DNA of 64,000 nt from Leclercia sp. LSNIH1 (GTDB taxonomy: Bacteria > Pseudomonadota > Gammaproteobacteria > Enterobacterales > Enterobacteriaceae), in contig NZ_CP026167.1 in NCBI RefSeq assembly GCF_002902985.1, positions 4,154,001-4,218,000 on the forward strand, in the 5' to 3' direction. Under the pieces are notes generated by a model. It had not been told where the DNA came from. It ran no database searches and saw only the letters and a program-made list of their open reading frames with translations. Position 1 is the first letter of the stretch. Every line of letters begins with the position of its first letter. A program made the translations under genes and the position numbers. This document shows, piece by piece, positions 1 through 8,803 of the stretch.

Positions 1-668
1 ATTACCCACCAGCAGCTGGCGCCGAGGCGTTTCAGGTTCTCTTTTTTGATGGGATTGGACCGTTTATGGGCAACAGGCGTGGCGGGCTCATGCAGGCCCA
101 CAAAGAGCAGTAAGACGGCCAGCACGCCGGGGATGACGGCGATCCAGAAGATAGTGCGGAAATCATCGTTCCACAGCAGCATCATGCCGACCGCCAGCAG
201 TGGGCCGAGAAACGCGCCAATGGTATCCATCGACTGACGCAGCCCGTATGCCGCCCCGCGCAGTTCCGGCGGCGTGACGTCAGCTACCAGCGCGTCGCGG
301 GGGGCACCGCGGATCCCCTTTCCTACCCGATCAATCAGACGCGCCCCGAGGATCATCCCCGACGACGAGGCGATCGCAAACAGCGGCTTACTGGCCGCAC
401 CCAGACCGTAGCCCAGCAGCGCCAGCCCTTTGCGTTTCCCCAGATAGTCGCTGATGGCACCGGAAAAAACCTTAATGATAAGCGCGGTGGCTTCCGCCAG
501 CCCTTCAATCAGGCCAATGAAAATGACGCTGGCGCCCAGGGTGGTCACCATAAAGAGCGGCAGCAAGCTATGGATAATTTCCGATGAAATATCCATCAGC
601 ATACTGACGCCGCCAACAACCCAGACCCCTTTTGGGATCCGGCTCAGCGTGGAAAACCGAGAAACCAT
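1..668 (-). CDS. MFS transporter, 3' end cut off by the window
   Basis: The minus strand is open from an ATG at 668 to base 1 (222 codons) and continues outside the window. The ATG follows an AGGAGTGG Shine-Dalgarno stretch. The product begins MVSRFSTLSRIPKGVW and carries hydrophobic segments typical of the N-terminal half of a major facilitator. A loop DRVGKGIRGAPRD around residues 113-125 and RGAAYGLRQSMDTIGAFLGP after it resemble a bacterial drug/solute antiporter group. The substrate cannot be told from sequence. E. coli has the nap region on this side of eco, so this gene marks a local difference. Family call is firm, specificity unknown. Confidence 0.85.
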   Translation of the reverse strand, partial: MVSRFSTLSRIPKGVWVVGGVSMLMDISSEIIHSLLPLFMVTTLGASVIFIGLIEGLAEATALIIKVFSGAISDYLGKRKGLALLGYGLGAASKPLFAIASSSGMILGARLIDRVGKGIRGAPRDALVADVTPPELRGAAYGLRQSMDTIGAFLGPLLAVGMMLLWNDDFRTIFWIAVIPGVLAVLLLFVGLHEPATPVAHKRSNPIKKENLKRLGASCWWV

Positions 669-750
669 GCTCCACTCCTGTAAACGGGGAAAAAATCATT
701 TAACCCGAAAACGGCACAGGAGTGAAACAGGCATTAATCGCGTTGGCGAC

Positions 751-1011
751 TCAGTGTTTATCGCTCCCGCCGAGGAAAAATATGCCCAACGGGATAGCCA
801 GCAGCACGGTAAAGACCGTGCTGTAGACCAGCACCATCGCCGACTGCAGCACGTACATGCTGGTGGTCCACTCCGTCAGTGGGATATTGTACTGCTCAAC
901 CACGCCAATAATAGTCACACGGCCTACCCCCATCACCGCGATCAGAAAAACCGTCAGCAGTGCCAGCAGAAATTTTTTCCCCGCCGGGGTGTTGAGTTTA
1001 TTACGTACCAT
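751..1011 (-). CDS. Small two-helix inner-membrane protein, DUF2534-like
   Basis: An 86-residue protein starting MVRNKLNTPAGKKF. I chose the ATG at 1011 over an in-frame start 14 codons upstream because GAAGGA lies about 8 nt before it. Two hydrophobic stretches (about residues 12-33 and 52-76) predict two membrane helices with a short polar loop containing VVEQYNIPLTEWTTSM. From memory it resembles the enterobacterial DUF2534 family, whose function is unknown; the family name is less certain than the coding call. It sits upstream of the MFS gene on the same strand (82 bp gap), so the two may be co-transcribed, but nothing links their functions. Confidence 0.7.
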   Translation of the reverse strand: MVRNKLNTPAGKKFLLALLTVFLIAVMGVGRVTIIGVVEQYNIPLTEWTTSMYVLQSAMVLVYSTVFTVLLAIPLGIFFLGGSDKH

Positions 1012-1206
1012 GCGTGTTTCCTTCACAGATAGATAACAATGATTGCAGCTCACCCTACCACGATCGTTCCCCCGGGGCCAATACAGAATTTAAAACCAAA
1101 TCACAAGGCACTTACCAGTTATATAAACCAGTTAAAAATAAAATTAAGGTAAAAAACACCATTCATGGTAGTGTATGGCCACCGTTTGACATAAAAAGGA
1201 ATCACT

Positions 1207-1698
1207 GTGAAAAACGCCGCTAAAAGTCTCATCACTCTGCTGGCTCTGACCTGCGCCAGCGCATACGCCACCCCTGCTGACCAGCCGCTCAGTAAAACGG
1301 CCCCCTACCCGCAGGCGGAACAGGGGATGAAGCGCCAGGTCATTGACCTGCCTGAGCAGAAAGATGAAGCGAATTACAAGGTGGAACTGCTGATCGGCCA
1401 GACGCTGGAGGTGGATTGCAACGCGCACCGCCTCGGCGGTCAGTTAACCAGCAAGACGCTGGAAGGCTGGGGATATGACTATTACATCTTTGATAAGGTC
1501 ACTTCGCCGGTTTCCACCATGATGGCCTGTCCGGACGGGAAAAAGACCACAAAATTCATAACCGCGAATCTCGGCGAGCATAGCCTGCTGCGCTACAACA
1601 GTAAGTTGCCGATTGTGGTTTATACGCCTGCGGATATCGAGGTGAGATACCGTATCTGGCAGGCTGACGAGAAGGTTGAAAGCGCCGTCACGCGCTAA
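1207..1698 (+). CDS. eco: Ecotin, periplasmic serine protease inhibitor
   Basis: A 163-residue precursor starting at GTG with AAGGA about 8 nt upstream. Residues 1-21 form a signal peptide ending ASAYA. The mature part has the ecotin fold features: the reactive loop [10 protein letters not shown] with the P1 Met-Met pair, and two cysteines (VDCNAH and MACPDG) that form the single disulphide. Ecotin dimerises and inhibits trypsin-fold proteases such as chymotrypsin, elastase and trypsin, protecting the periplasm against host enzymes. The gene stands alone, convergent with mqo across a shared terminator, the same eco-mqo neighbourship as in E. coli. Identification is very secure. Confidence 0.97.
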   Translation: MKNAAKSLITLLALTCASAYATPADQPLSKTAPYPQAEQGMKRQVIDLPEQKDEANYKVELLIGQTLEVDCNAHRLGGQLTSKTLEGWGYDYYIFDKVTSPVSTMMACPDGKKTTKFITANLGEHSLLRYNSKLPIVVYTPADIEVRYRIWQADEKVESAVTR

Positions 1699-1700
1699 TA

Positions 1701-1730
1701 AAAAAAGCCGGGTAAATCACCCGGCTTTTT
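1701..1730. terminator. Bidirectional terminator between eco and mqo
   Basis: Perfect hairpin with 12-nt arms (1702-1713 and 1719-1730), a GCCGGGT core, a 5-nt loop, and A and T tracts at the two ends, so it can terminate both convergent genes. Confidence 0.93.
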
Positions 1731-1734
1731 AATA

Positions 1735-3390
1735 TCAGAGTGCGATATCCGCAACCGGTTTGCTTTCCGGCTGGGAGGTCGCCTGCGCCTCAGGCTGAGG
1801 CGCCGCATCCGGTGCCTGCGGTTTTTCATACTTCAGCTGCAGCACGCGGCTGGTGTACTCCAGCTCCTGCTCGGTGGCCTCAACGTTGCCGTTCAGCGCC
1901 GTACCGTATGAAGGAATAATGGTCTTCAGCTTCGCCTGCCACTCCGGGCTGGCGACTTTGTCTTTAAACACTTTTTCCATCAGGTGCAGCATAATCGGTG
2001 CCGCGGTGGAGGCGCCCGGGGAGGCTCCCAGCAGCGCGGCTACAGTGCCTTCTTTATCACTGACCACTTCAGTGCCCAGACGCAGCACGCCGCCTTTTTC
2101 CTCATCACGCTTGATGATCTGCACGCGCTGGCCCGCCTGCCACAACCGCCAGTCCGCTTTCTTCGCTTCCGGATAGTACTCTTTCAGCGCCGCAAAGCGA
2201 TCGTCATCGGAGAGCATCACCTGGCTAATCAGGTATTTCACCAGATCGAAGTTATCCAGACCAACATCAACCATCGGACCCACGTTTGAAGTGGTGGTGG
2301 AGCTGAGCAGATCCCACAGCGAACCGTTCTTCAGGAATTTGGTCGAGAAGGTGGCGAACGGCCCGAACAGCACCACGCTCTTACCGTCGAGAACACGTGT
2401 ATCGATATGCGGCACCGACATCGGCGGTGCGCCCACGGACGCCTGACCATAGACCTTCGCCAGATGGCGATTCACCACCTCCGGGTTTTCCGACACCAGG
2501 AACTGGCCGCCAACCGGGAAGCCCGCGTAATTCTCCGCTTCCGGAATACCGGTCTCCTGCAGCAGCTTCAGCGCCGCGCCGCCCGCACCGATAAAGACAA
2601 ACTTCGCCTTAATGACGTGCTCTTCTTCATTGTGCTTCAGATCGGCGACGGTCACGCTCCAGGAGTTGTCCGCGTTGCGCTTAAAGCCGCGCACTTCGGT
2701 ATTCAGCGACAGCGTAAAGTTCTCTTTTTTCTGCAGAGAGCCCACCAGCTGACGGGTAATTTCGCCATAGTTAACGTCGGTACCGATTTCCGTACGGGTG
2801 GCCGCCACCTTCTGGTTCGGGTCGCGCCCTTCCATCACCAGCGGCGCCCACTCTTTGATCTGGGCGTGATCTTCGGAGTACTTCATGCCGCGGAACAGCG
2901 AGCTTTGCTGCAGAGCAGCATAACGTCCGCGCAGGAAGTTCACATTGTCGTCTCCCCAGACAAAGCTCATGTGCGGGACGGTGTTAATGAAACTGTGTGG
3001 ATCGTGCAGCACACCGCTGTTCACCTGGTGAGACCAGAACTGACGAGAGATCTGAAACGCTTCGTTGATCTCCACCGCTTTCTCAATGCTGATGGAGCCA
3101 TCTTTCTTCTGTGGGGTGTAGTTCAGCTCCATTAACGCGGAGTGGCCGGTCCCGGCGTTGTTCCAGCCGTTAGAGCTCTCCTGCGCTACCCCGTCCAGGC
3201 GTTCAACCATGGTCATGGACCAGTCCGGCTGAAGCTCCTGCAAATAGGTTCCCAGCGTGGCGCTCATGATCCCGCCACCAATTAACAGAACGTCCGTTTC
3301 CTGCTCTTGCGATGCCTGAGCCTTCGCCGCCGTGGAGACAGCACTAAGGCTTGCCGCCGCAGCCAGCAGCAGGGCAGTCATTTTTTTCAT
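1735..3390 (-). CDS. mqo: Malate:quinone oxidoreductase
   Basis: A 551-residue peripheral membrane flavoprotein that oxidises malate to oxaloacetate and passes electrons directly to quinone. The N-terminus has a hydrophobic stretch ([19 protein letters not shown]) followed at about residues 32-50 by the FAD-binding dinucleotide fold [16 protein letters not shown]. Further family motifs are [22 protein letters not shown] and, near the C-terminus, [12 protein letters not shown]. Length matches E. coli Mqo (548) with an Ala/Pro/Gln-rich tail. The gene is monocistronic, ends in the eco/mqo terminator and is divergent from the SulP gene. The 258-bp upstream region has an AT-rich block (3463-3515) but no operator I can name. 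The signal-like N-terminus is a family feature. Confidence 0.96.
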   Translation of the reverse strand: MKKMTALLLAAAASLSAVSTAAKAQASQEQETDVLLIGGGIMSATLGTYLQELQPDWSMTMVERLDGVAQESSNGWNNAGTGHSALMELNYTPQKKDGSISIEKAVEINEAFQISRQFWSHQVNSGVLHDPHSFINTVPHMSFVWGDDNVNFLRGRYAALQQSSLFRGMKYSEDHAQIKEWAPLVMEGRDPNQKVAATRTEIGTDVNYGEITRQLVGSLQKKENFTLSLNTEVRGFKRNADNSWSVTVADLKHNEEEHVIKAKFVFIGAGGAALKLLQETGIPEAENYAGFPVGGQFLVSENPEVVNRHLAKVYGQASVGAPPMSVPHIDTRVLDGKSVVLFGPFATFSTKFLKNGSLWDLLSSTTTSNVGPMVDVGLDNFDLVKYLISQVMLSDDDRFAALKEYYPEAKKADWRLWQAGQRVQIIKRDEEKGGVLRLGTEVVSDKEGTVAALLGASPGASTAAPIMLHLMEKVFKDKVASPEWQAKLKTIIPSYGTALNGNVEATEQELEYTSRVLQLKYEKPQAPDAAPQPEAQATSQPESKPVADIAL

Positions 3391-3648
3391 AATTAATGCC
3401 TTCGTAATACGCGTTTGTTCGCTATTTATGCAGATGAAGTCGAGTGCGGCGCCACGGTAGCAATAATTAAATATTGTTTAAAGGTTAAATAATTATTGTA
3501 ATTATGATAATAAATGTCGCTGCGTTTGTAGGGGTATGGCTAACCCGGTGCTGGAAAAGTGCGCCATTTCTCGCTACTATGCAGCGCTTTGTGATCGCGC
3601 GCACAGATAGCTCTGGGCTGCACTCATTCTCCTGACCTGCGAAAAACT

Positions 3649-4878
3649 ATGTCTTCAGTACACGCTTCTCCTTCTGCGCTCTCTATCCTGCGCTCTCCAT
3701 CGCTGTTTATGCGTGAAACCCTTGCCGGTGTTATCACCGCCCTGGCGCTGATTCCGGAAGTGATCTCGTTTTCCGTCGTCGCGGGAGTCGATCCGAAGGT
3801 GAGCCTGTTCGCCTCGGTGGTCCTCTGCCTGGGGCTGTCGGTGATGGGCGGTCGCCCGGCGATGGTGACGGCCGCTGCGGGCTCCGTGGCGCTGGTGATT
3901 GGGCCGATGGTGCATCAGCATGGCGCGCAGTATATTCTGCCGGCAGTGCTGCTGGCGGGGCTTATCCAGATCCTGTTCGGCGCGCTGGGAATGGCGCGTC
4001 TGATGCGTTTTATTCCCCAGGCGGTGATGACCGGGTTTGTTAACGCCCTCGGGATCCTGATTTTCTTTGCCCAGGTGCCGCATTTCTGGAGCAGAAGCCC
4101 GCTGATTGTCGGCCTGTTCGTCCTGACCCTGCTGATTGTGCTGTGGGCGCCCCGCTACATTAAAAGTATCCCTTCCCCGCTGATCGCGATTGTGGTCCTG
4201 ACGCTCTATACCGTCACCAGCGGCCAGCTGCTGCCGACCGTGGGGGATGAAGGGTCAATTGGCGGCGGGCTGCCGGGGATCACCCAGATGCTGGTGCCGC
4301 TGAATCTGCACACCCTGAGCATTATCTGGCCCTGCGCCCTGAGTATCGCCTTTGTCGGCCTGATGGAGTCGCTCCTGACCGCGAAGCTGGTGGATGAGCT
4401 GACGGCAACCCCGTCCAGCAAGCGCCGCGAGAGCATGGGGCTGGGCGTGGCCAATATCATGGCGGGCTTCTTTGGCGGGATCGCCGGTTGCGCGATGATC
4501 GGTCAGACCATCGTTAACGTCGAAATGGGCAAAGGCCGCAGCCGCGTCTCCACCTTTGCCGCCGGGCTGGTACTGCTGGTGCTGGTTACCGCCCTGAGCG
4601 AAGTGATGGCGAAAATTCCGATGGCGGTGCTGGCGGGGATCATGGCGATTGTCGCCATTAAGACCTTCAACTGGCAGAGCATTCGCCCTGCCACGGTGAA
4701 AGGCGCGCCGGTTGCGGAAACGCTGGTGATGCTGGTGACCGTCGGGGCCACCGTTTCAACCGGCAACCTGGCAATTGGCGTGGTAGGCGGGATTATCATG
4801 ATGGTGATCCTCCCTGCCCGCCTGCGACGCAAACACGCCGTTACAGCAGAAACAGTGTCGCCAGCCCAAGGAAAATAA
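3649..4878 (+). CDS. SulP-family anion transporter without a STAS domain
   Basis: A 409-residue very hydrophobic protein. Family features of the SulP/SLC26 transport domain are present: a start MRETLAGVITALALIPEVISFSVVAG, then ASVVLCLGLSVMGGRPAMVTAAAGSVALV, then GFVNALGILIFFAQVPH, LSIAFVGLMESLLTA, and GGIAGCAMIGQTIVNV. Usual members run to about 500-570 residues and end in a cytoplasmic STAS domain. Here the protein stops after the last helix with a short tail. The last 38 bp overlap the 3' end of mgtE on the other strand. No clear ribosome site precedes the ATG. The ion carried (sulphate, bicarbonate or other) cannot be inferred. It may be a complete STAS-less subfamily member or a truncated gene. 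Confidence 0.85.
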   Translation: MSSVHASPSALSILRSPSLFMRETLAGVITALALIPEVISFSVVAGVDPKVSLFASVVLCLGLSVMGGRPAMVTAAAGSVALVIGPMVHQHGAQYILPAVLLAGLIQILFGALGMARLMRFIPQAVMTGFVNALGILIFFAQVPHFWSRSPLIVGLFVLTLLIVLWAPRYIKSIPSPLIAIVVLTLYTVTSGQLLPTVGDEGSIGGGLPGITQMLVPLNLHTLSIIWPCALSIAFVGLMESLLTAKLVDELTATPSSKRRESMGLGVANIMAGFFGGIAGCAMIGQTIVNVEMGKGRSRVSTFAAGLVLLVLVTALSEVMAKIPMAVLAGIMAIVAIKTFNWQSIRPATVKGAPVAETLVMLVTVGATVSTGNLAIGVVGGIIMMVILPARLRRKHAVTAETVSPAQGK

Positions 4879-6277
4879 AGAAGCCGCCAGTATCGGTAAT
4901 GGCGGTGATCATCACGCTCGACCCCACTGCGGGGTCGCGCCCGAGGCGGGTCATGATCATCGGGATGAGAACGCCCATCGTCGCCGCCACCAGCAGGTTC
5001 AGCACCATCGCCAGAGTCATTACCCCACCCAGCGCCATATCGCCGTACAGCCACCAGGTCACGCCCCCCATGATGCCGCCCCACACCAGGCCATTAATCA
5101 GCGCCACGCCGAGCTCACGCAGGATCAGAAAGGTAAAGTTGCCCGGCTGAATATGCTGAAGCGCCAGGGCGCGCACGATCATGGTGATGGTCTGATTACC
5201 GGTATTGCCGCCAATGCCCGCCACGATGGGCATCAGCGAGGCCAGCGCCACCAGCTGGGAGATGGTGTGTTCAAATCCGTCAATGACCCGTGAAGCGATG
5301 AAGGCGGTGCAGAGGTTGATCGCCAGCCACGCCCAGCGGGTTTTCACCGCCTTGCTCACCGGGGCATAGACATCCTCTTCGGCACTTAACCCGCCGAGGG
5401 CACGCATATCGTTATCGGTCTCTTTGTAGACCACGTCGACGATCTCATCGATGGTCAGGCGCCCCAATAGCTTACCCGCCGGGTCTACTACGCCCGCGCT
5501 GAGAAGGTTGTCACGTTCAAAGGTGCGGGCGGCTTTTTCGGCGTCATCTTCCGGGGAAAAGAGCATCGGCTGCGTTTCCATCACCTCGCTGACCAGGGTC
5601 TGGGTGCTGTTAAGCAGGATAGTCTGTAGCTCAAGCTCGCCGAGTAGGGTTTTATCCCGGGAGGTCACAAACAGCTTATCGGTGTTCTTTGGCATTTTGC
5701 CCAGACGTCGCAGGTAGCGCTGGACCGCGCCCAGCGTGACGTCAGGGCGCACCGTAATGACGCTAAACTCCAGGATTGCACCGACGCGGTCCTGCTCATA
5801 GTGCATCACCTGTTGGACCCGGGCACGATCCTGAGGCGGCAGCGACGCCAGCAACTGTCCGGTCAGGTTGCGCGGCAGGTGCTGGACCATGTAGAGCTGG
5901 TCGTCGATATCCAGGGTGCGTACCGCGTCGAGAATGGCCTGGTCGCTCATCTCGTCGATCAGATCGTCCCAGACGTTTTCGGAGGCTTCCAGCAGTACCT
6001 GACCGCGCTCGTGATCCTCTACCAGCCGCCACAAAGCGTGGCGCTCTTCCGAGGGCAGCGCTTCGAGGGTGTCGGCGAGATCCGGCGGCGGCAAATGGGC
6101 TACGAGCGCCCCTACCTCAGCAATATCGTCGGCTAACGTCCCGACATCATATTGCTCAGCCAGGGTCAGTTTACCCAGCAGGGTGGAAGTGAGCGCTTTG
6201 TCGGTGGTCATCAGCCAGATCAGGCGCGCACGCTCTTCATCGCGCAGCCTTGCGCTGTTTTTGGTTAATCCAGACAT
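4841..6277 (-). CDS. mgtE: MgtE-type magnesium transporter
   Basis: A 478-residue Mg2+ channel/transporter. The order is the MgtE N-domain (about 30-140, helical repeats such as LADTLEALPSEERHALW), a pair of CBS domains (about 145-270, ending GRLTIDEIVDVV), a connecting plug helix, and a membrane domain of five helices. The membrane domain contains the signature PIVAGIGGNTGNQ and the conserved C-terminal TAITDTGGFFIFLGLA. The family is a homodimeric channel closed by Mg2+ bound in the cytoplasmic domains. It is absent from this point in E. coli, where mqo adjoins yojI. It is convergent with the SulP gene (38-bp overlap). I saw no Mg2+ riboswitch-like leader in the short upstream region, which continues into a REP unit. 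Confidence 0.95.
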   Translation of the reverse strand: MSGLTKNSARLRDEERARLIWLMTTDKALTSTLLGKLTLAEQYDVGTLADDIAEVGALVAHLPPPDLADTLEALPSEERHALWRLVEDHERGQVLLEASENVWDDLIDEMSDQAILDAVRTLDIDDQLYMVQHLPRNLTGQLLASLPPQDRARVQQVMHYEQDRVGAILEFSVITVRPDVTLGAVQRYLRRLGKMPKNTDKLFVTSRDKTLLGELELQTILLNSTQTLVSEVMETQPMLFSPEDDAEKAARTFERDNLLSAGVVDPAGKLLGRLTIDEIVDVVYKETDNDMRALGGLSAEEDVYAPVSKAVKTRWAWLAINLCTAFIASRVIDGFEHTISQLVALASLMPIVAGIGGNTGNQTITMIVRALALQHIQPGNFTFLILRELGVALINGLVWGGIMGGVTWWLYGDMALGGVMTLAMVLNLLVAATMGVLIPMIMTRLGRDPAVGSSVMITAITDTGGFFIFLGLATLFLL

Positions 6278-6393
6278 TAAATATCAATCCATTAAATAAG
6301 TTGGCATTAAGCATAGCGTGGGGTTGTGTAAATTTTAATAAACGGATGAGAGGAGAGGTTAAAAAAACAGCAGGCGGGGAAAACAAGATCGCA

Positions 6394-6423
6394 GGCCGGG
6401 TGAGGCGAAGCCACCACCCGGCA
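6394..6423. repeat. Single REP unit between mgtE and yojI
   Basis: Imperfect palindrome with arms GCCGGGTG (6395-6402) and CACCCGGC (6415-6422), the REP core. It lies just after the yojI stop codon, where it can stabilise the 3' end of the yojI message. Confidence 0.8.
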
Positions 6424-6432
6424 CAGTTACGC

Positions 6433-8076
6433 TCAGGCGGTACGGGCTACCGCATCACGCGACGCGGCATCACGCTCCGCGCCGGTCAGTTCCGTCAGCT
6501 GGCCGCTGCGCATCTCAAGCAGACGGTCAGCATGGATAAAGTAGTGGTCGTCATGGCTGATGGCGAAGATGGTTTTGCCCATCTGCTGCATCAGCGGCAG
6601 CAGCACCTGGTAAAACTCGCGACGGAAATGCGGGTCCTGATCGGCAGCCCACTCATCCAGCAGAATAATGTCACGCTCTTCCGCCAGCGCCAGCAGCAGC
6701 GCCACGCGCTTCTTCTGGCCTTTTGACAGCTTGAGGTTGAGGATTTTGCCATCCTGCAGCTCCAGCTTGTGGGACATTTGCAGATGCGCCAGCCACTTCT
6801 CCACCAGCGCCGGATCGGCCTGCTTGCCTTCCGGGCCCAGCAGTTGATCGAACAGCCAGACGTCGGTAAACACCGCCGAGAAGAGCTTGCGGTAATCCTC
6901 CGGTTTTTCAGCGCTGAGCGGTTTACCGTCCAGCAGGATCTCGCCCGACTGGGGCTGATACAGGCCGGTCAGCAGCATCGCCAGCGTCGATTTGCCGCTG
7001 CCGTTGCCGCCAATCAGGAACAGCAGCTCACCGCGCTTAAGGGTTAAATTTACCGGCCCGACGGAGAAGGCGTTGTCCTGATACTGGAAGGTGACGTTGC
7101 GCAGCTCCAGCGTCTGCCAGTTTGGGAAGGCCTCAGGGCGCGGGAACTCAGGTTTGTACGGCGCCAGGGCAAACTTGCGCAGTTTGTTAAAGGCCACCTG
7201 GGCGCTGAGCAGGGTCGGCAGCGCACCGACAGCCGAGAGCAGCGGCGTGCGCAGGAACAGCAGCGTCAGCGAATAGGTCGCGGCGACGTTGGTATCCGCC
7301 CAGCCGAGGCTGTTTGCCATCCAGAAGACCAGGCCAATCGCCCCCAGCATCATGATATTCGACCAGTTGACCGCGCTCAGGTGGAAGGTATCGGCCCGGA
7401 CGATATGGTGGCGATACTCACGGGCATCCGGGATATAGAGATTATTGAAGATGTGCTCGGCGCGCTCGCGGTTCAGGGTCAGCTCTTTGCGCCCTTCCAG
7501 CACCGTCTGATAGTCGTTGTAGAGCTTATCTTCGGTTTCGCGCAGCACCGCCATATGTTTGTAGACGCGCGACACCAGCAGGTAGCCGCCCCAGATGGTG
7601 ATCGCAATCCACAGGGCAGTGATGGCCAGCATTTTGGTGGAGAGCCAGGCCAGATAGACCGCCGATCCAAAGGTCAGGATGATCCCCTGCACCAGCTCCG
7701 GCAGACGCACAAAGGCGATGGTGATCGAACGTACGTCGCTAGTCAGTCCGGCCAGCAGCGAGGCGCTGCCCAGTTGCTCGACGCGTTCAACCTGAGTATC
7801 CAGAATCCGCTTGATGAACTCGCTGCGCAGGCGGTAGACAAAGTGGTGACCGAGCGTCGTGAGCGCCAGCTGCGAGCCGAGGGTGACGGCCATCAGCAGG
7901 ACCAGCAGGCCGAGAAATTCCGGCAGCACCATCAGGGTGGTATCAACAGTTTCAATCAAACGCAGGTTGATAAAGGCGATAAGCCCAATACCCAGCGCGG
8001 CGCTGAGCAAGCTCAATGCCATCACCGCGATAAACGGCCAGCGGTATTGGCGCCAGACCAGTAACAGGAGTTCCAT
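6433..8076 (-). CDS. yojI: ABC exporter YojI (permease fused to ATPase)
   Basis: A 547-residue half-transporter. Residues 1-290 form the membrane domain with six predicted helices ([20 protein letters not shown] onward). Residues 320-540 form the ATPase, with Walker [10 protein letters not shown], signature LSKGQKKR, Walker [14 protein letters not shown] and a switch histidine in AISHDDHY. In E. coli it exports microcin J25 (with TolC) and lowers sensitivity to it; its normal substrate is unclear. The ATG at 8076 gives exactly the E. coli length; an in-frame TTG 18 nt upstream is less likely. It follows alkB by 76 bp, and that gap holds two inverted repeats. Identification secure. Confidence 0.95.
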   Translation of the reverse strand: MELLLLVWRQYRWPFIAVMALSLLSAALGIGLIAFINLRLIETVDTTLMVLPEFLGLLVLLMAVTLGSQLALTTLGHHFVYRLRSEFIKRILDTQVERVEQLGSASLLAGLTSDVRSITIAFVRLPELVQGIILTFGSAVYLAWLSTKMLAITALWIAITIWGGYLLVSRVYKHMAVLRETEDKLYNDYQTVLEGRKELTLNRERAEHIFNNLYIPDAREYRHHIVRADTFHLSAVNWSNIMMLGAIGLVFWMANSLGWADTNVAATYSLTLLFLRTPLLSAVGALPTLLSAQVAFNKLRKFALAPYKPEFPRPEAFPNWQTLELRNVTFQYQDNAFSVGPVNLTLKRGELLFLIGGNGSGKSTLAMLLTGLYQPQSGEILLDGKPLSAEKPEDYRKLFSAVFTDVWLFDQLLGPEGKQADPALVEKWLAHLQMSHKLELQDGKILNLKLSKGQKKRVALLLALAEERDIILLDEWAADQDPHFRREFYQVLLPLMQQMGKTIFAISHDDHYFIHADRLLEMRSGQLTELTGAERDAASRDAVARTA

Positions 8077-8111
8077 GCAGAGCAATCCAGACAAGAAAAA
8101 ACAGCCAGCAG

Positions 8112-8148
8112 TGTAAACTGCTCGCCGTTTACATCAAGAATAATTCTT
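8112..8148 (-). promoter_or_regulatory. Two inverted repeats in the alkB-yojI gap, probable yojI control region
   Basis: Positions 8112-8118 and 8127-8133 are the arms TGTAAAC and GTTTACA (7 bp, 8-nt spacer). Positions 8136-8148 are the palindrome AAGAATAATTCTT. They lie 36-72 bp upstream of the yojI start, where a promoter or operator would be. E. coli yojI is reported to respond to Lrp, but I cannot assign these sites to a regulator. The first may also act as a weak hairpin at the end of the ada-alkB message. Confidence 0.45.
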
Positions 8149-8152
8149 ATTT

Positions 8153-8803
8153 TTATTCGCTATCCGCCGCCTGGCGGAAGGTCAGGTTGTAGCGACAGTC
8201 GCCGGTAAGAGGATGCGTACCAGGCTTAAGCGGCTGAATACCATGATAAAACAGTCGTGATGCCCCACCCCAGACCACCACGTCGCCATGCTCCAGCAGC
8301 AGACGTTTAAGGGGATCGTTACGCCGTAATCCGCCAAACTGGAATACCGCCGGCAGGCCGAGGGAGACTGAGACAATCGGCGCCCGCAGGTCCGCTTCAT
8401 CTTTATCCTGATGCAATGAGAGCTTAGCCCCAATCGCGTAGCGGTTGATGAGACAGGCATCCGGCTGGAACTCAGGGTAGCCCGCCGCGCAGGCAGCATC
8501 GTGGCACAGGGTAGCGAACGCCTCCGGCATCGGCGGCCAGAGGGCATCGGTAAGCGGGTCTTTCGGGGAGTAGAGATAGCCCCGCTGATTGGTGGTCCAG
8601 CCCAGCCCGCCGCAGTTGGTCATTGCCACCGACATGGTGTAGCCCCCGGGGGTGACCATCTGGCGGAACGGCGAGACGGTAGCCACCTGTTCGATTGCCT
8701 GCATTAATGCAGGCGCCCCAGCCCGGGCGAAGCGGCGCAGGATCACCGCACCGGGCGCCAGCGGCTCCTGCCAGGGTTGTTCATCTGCAAAGAGATCGAG
8801 CAT
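8153..8803 (-). CDS. alkB: DNA oxidative demethylase AlkB
   Basis: A 216-residue Fe(II)/2-oxoglutarate dioxygenase that removes 1-methyladenine and 3-methylcytosine from DNA and RNA by oxidation. All key residues are in place: iron ligands H131 and D133 (LSLHQDKDE) and H187 (FYHGIQPL), and 2-oxoglutarate-binding R204 and R210 (DCRYNLTFR). The length equals E. coli AlkB. I chose the ATG at 8803, which overlaps the ada stop codon as TGATG; a GTG one codon upstream is in frame but less likely. It is translationally coupled to ada and so is induced with it in the adaptive response. Confidence 0.97.
   Translation of the reverse strand: MLDLFADEQPWQEPLAPGAVILRRFARAGAPALMQAIEQVATVSPFRQMVTPGGYTMSVAMTNCGGLGWTTNQRGYLYSPKDPLTDALWPPMPEAFATLCHDAACAAGYPEFQPDACLINRYAIGAKLSLHQDKDEADLRAPIVSVSLGLPAVFQFGGLRRNDPLKRLLLEHGDVVVWGGASRLFYHGIQPLKPGTHPLTGDCRYNLTFRQAADSE

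Noticed and set aside
3463..3515. ArcA-like direct repeats upstream of mqo
   Set aside because: The GTTTA and GTTAA elements are 8 bp apart, not the 10-11 bp usual for ArcA, and the stretch is simply AT-rich.
6278..6393. Mg2+ riboswitch before mgtE
   Set aside because: The leader is short, AT-rich and lacks M-box helices or a terminator hairpin.
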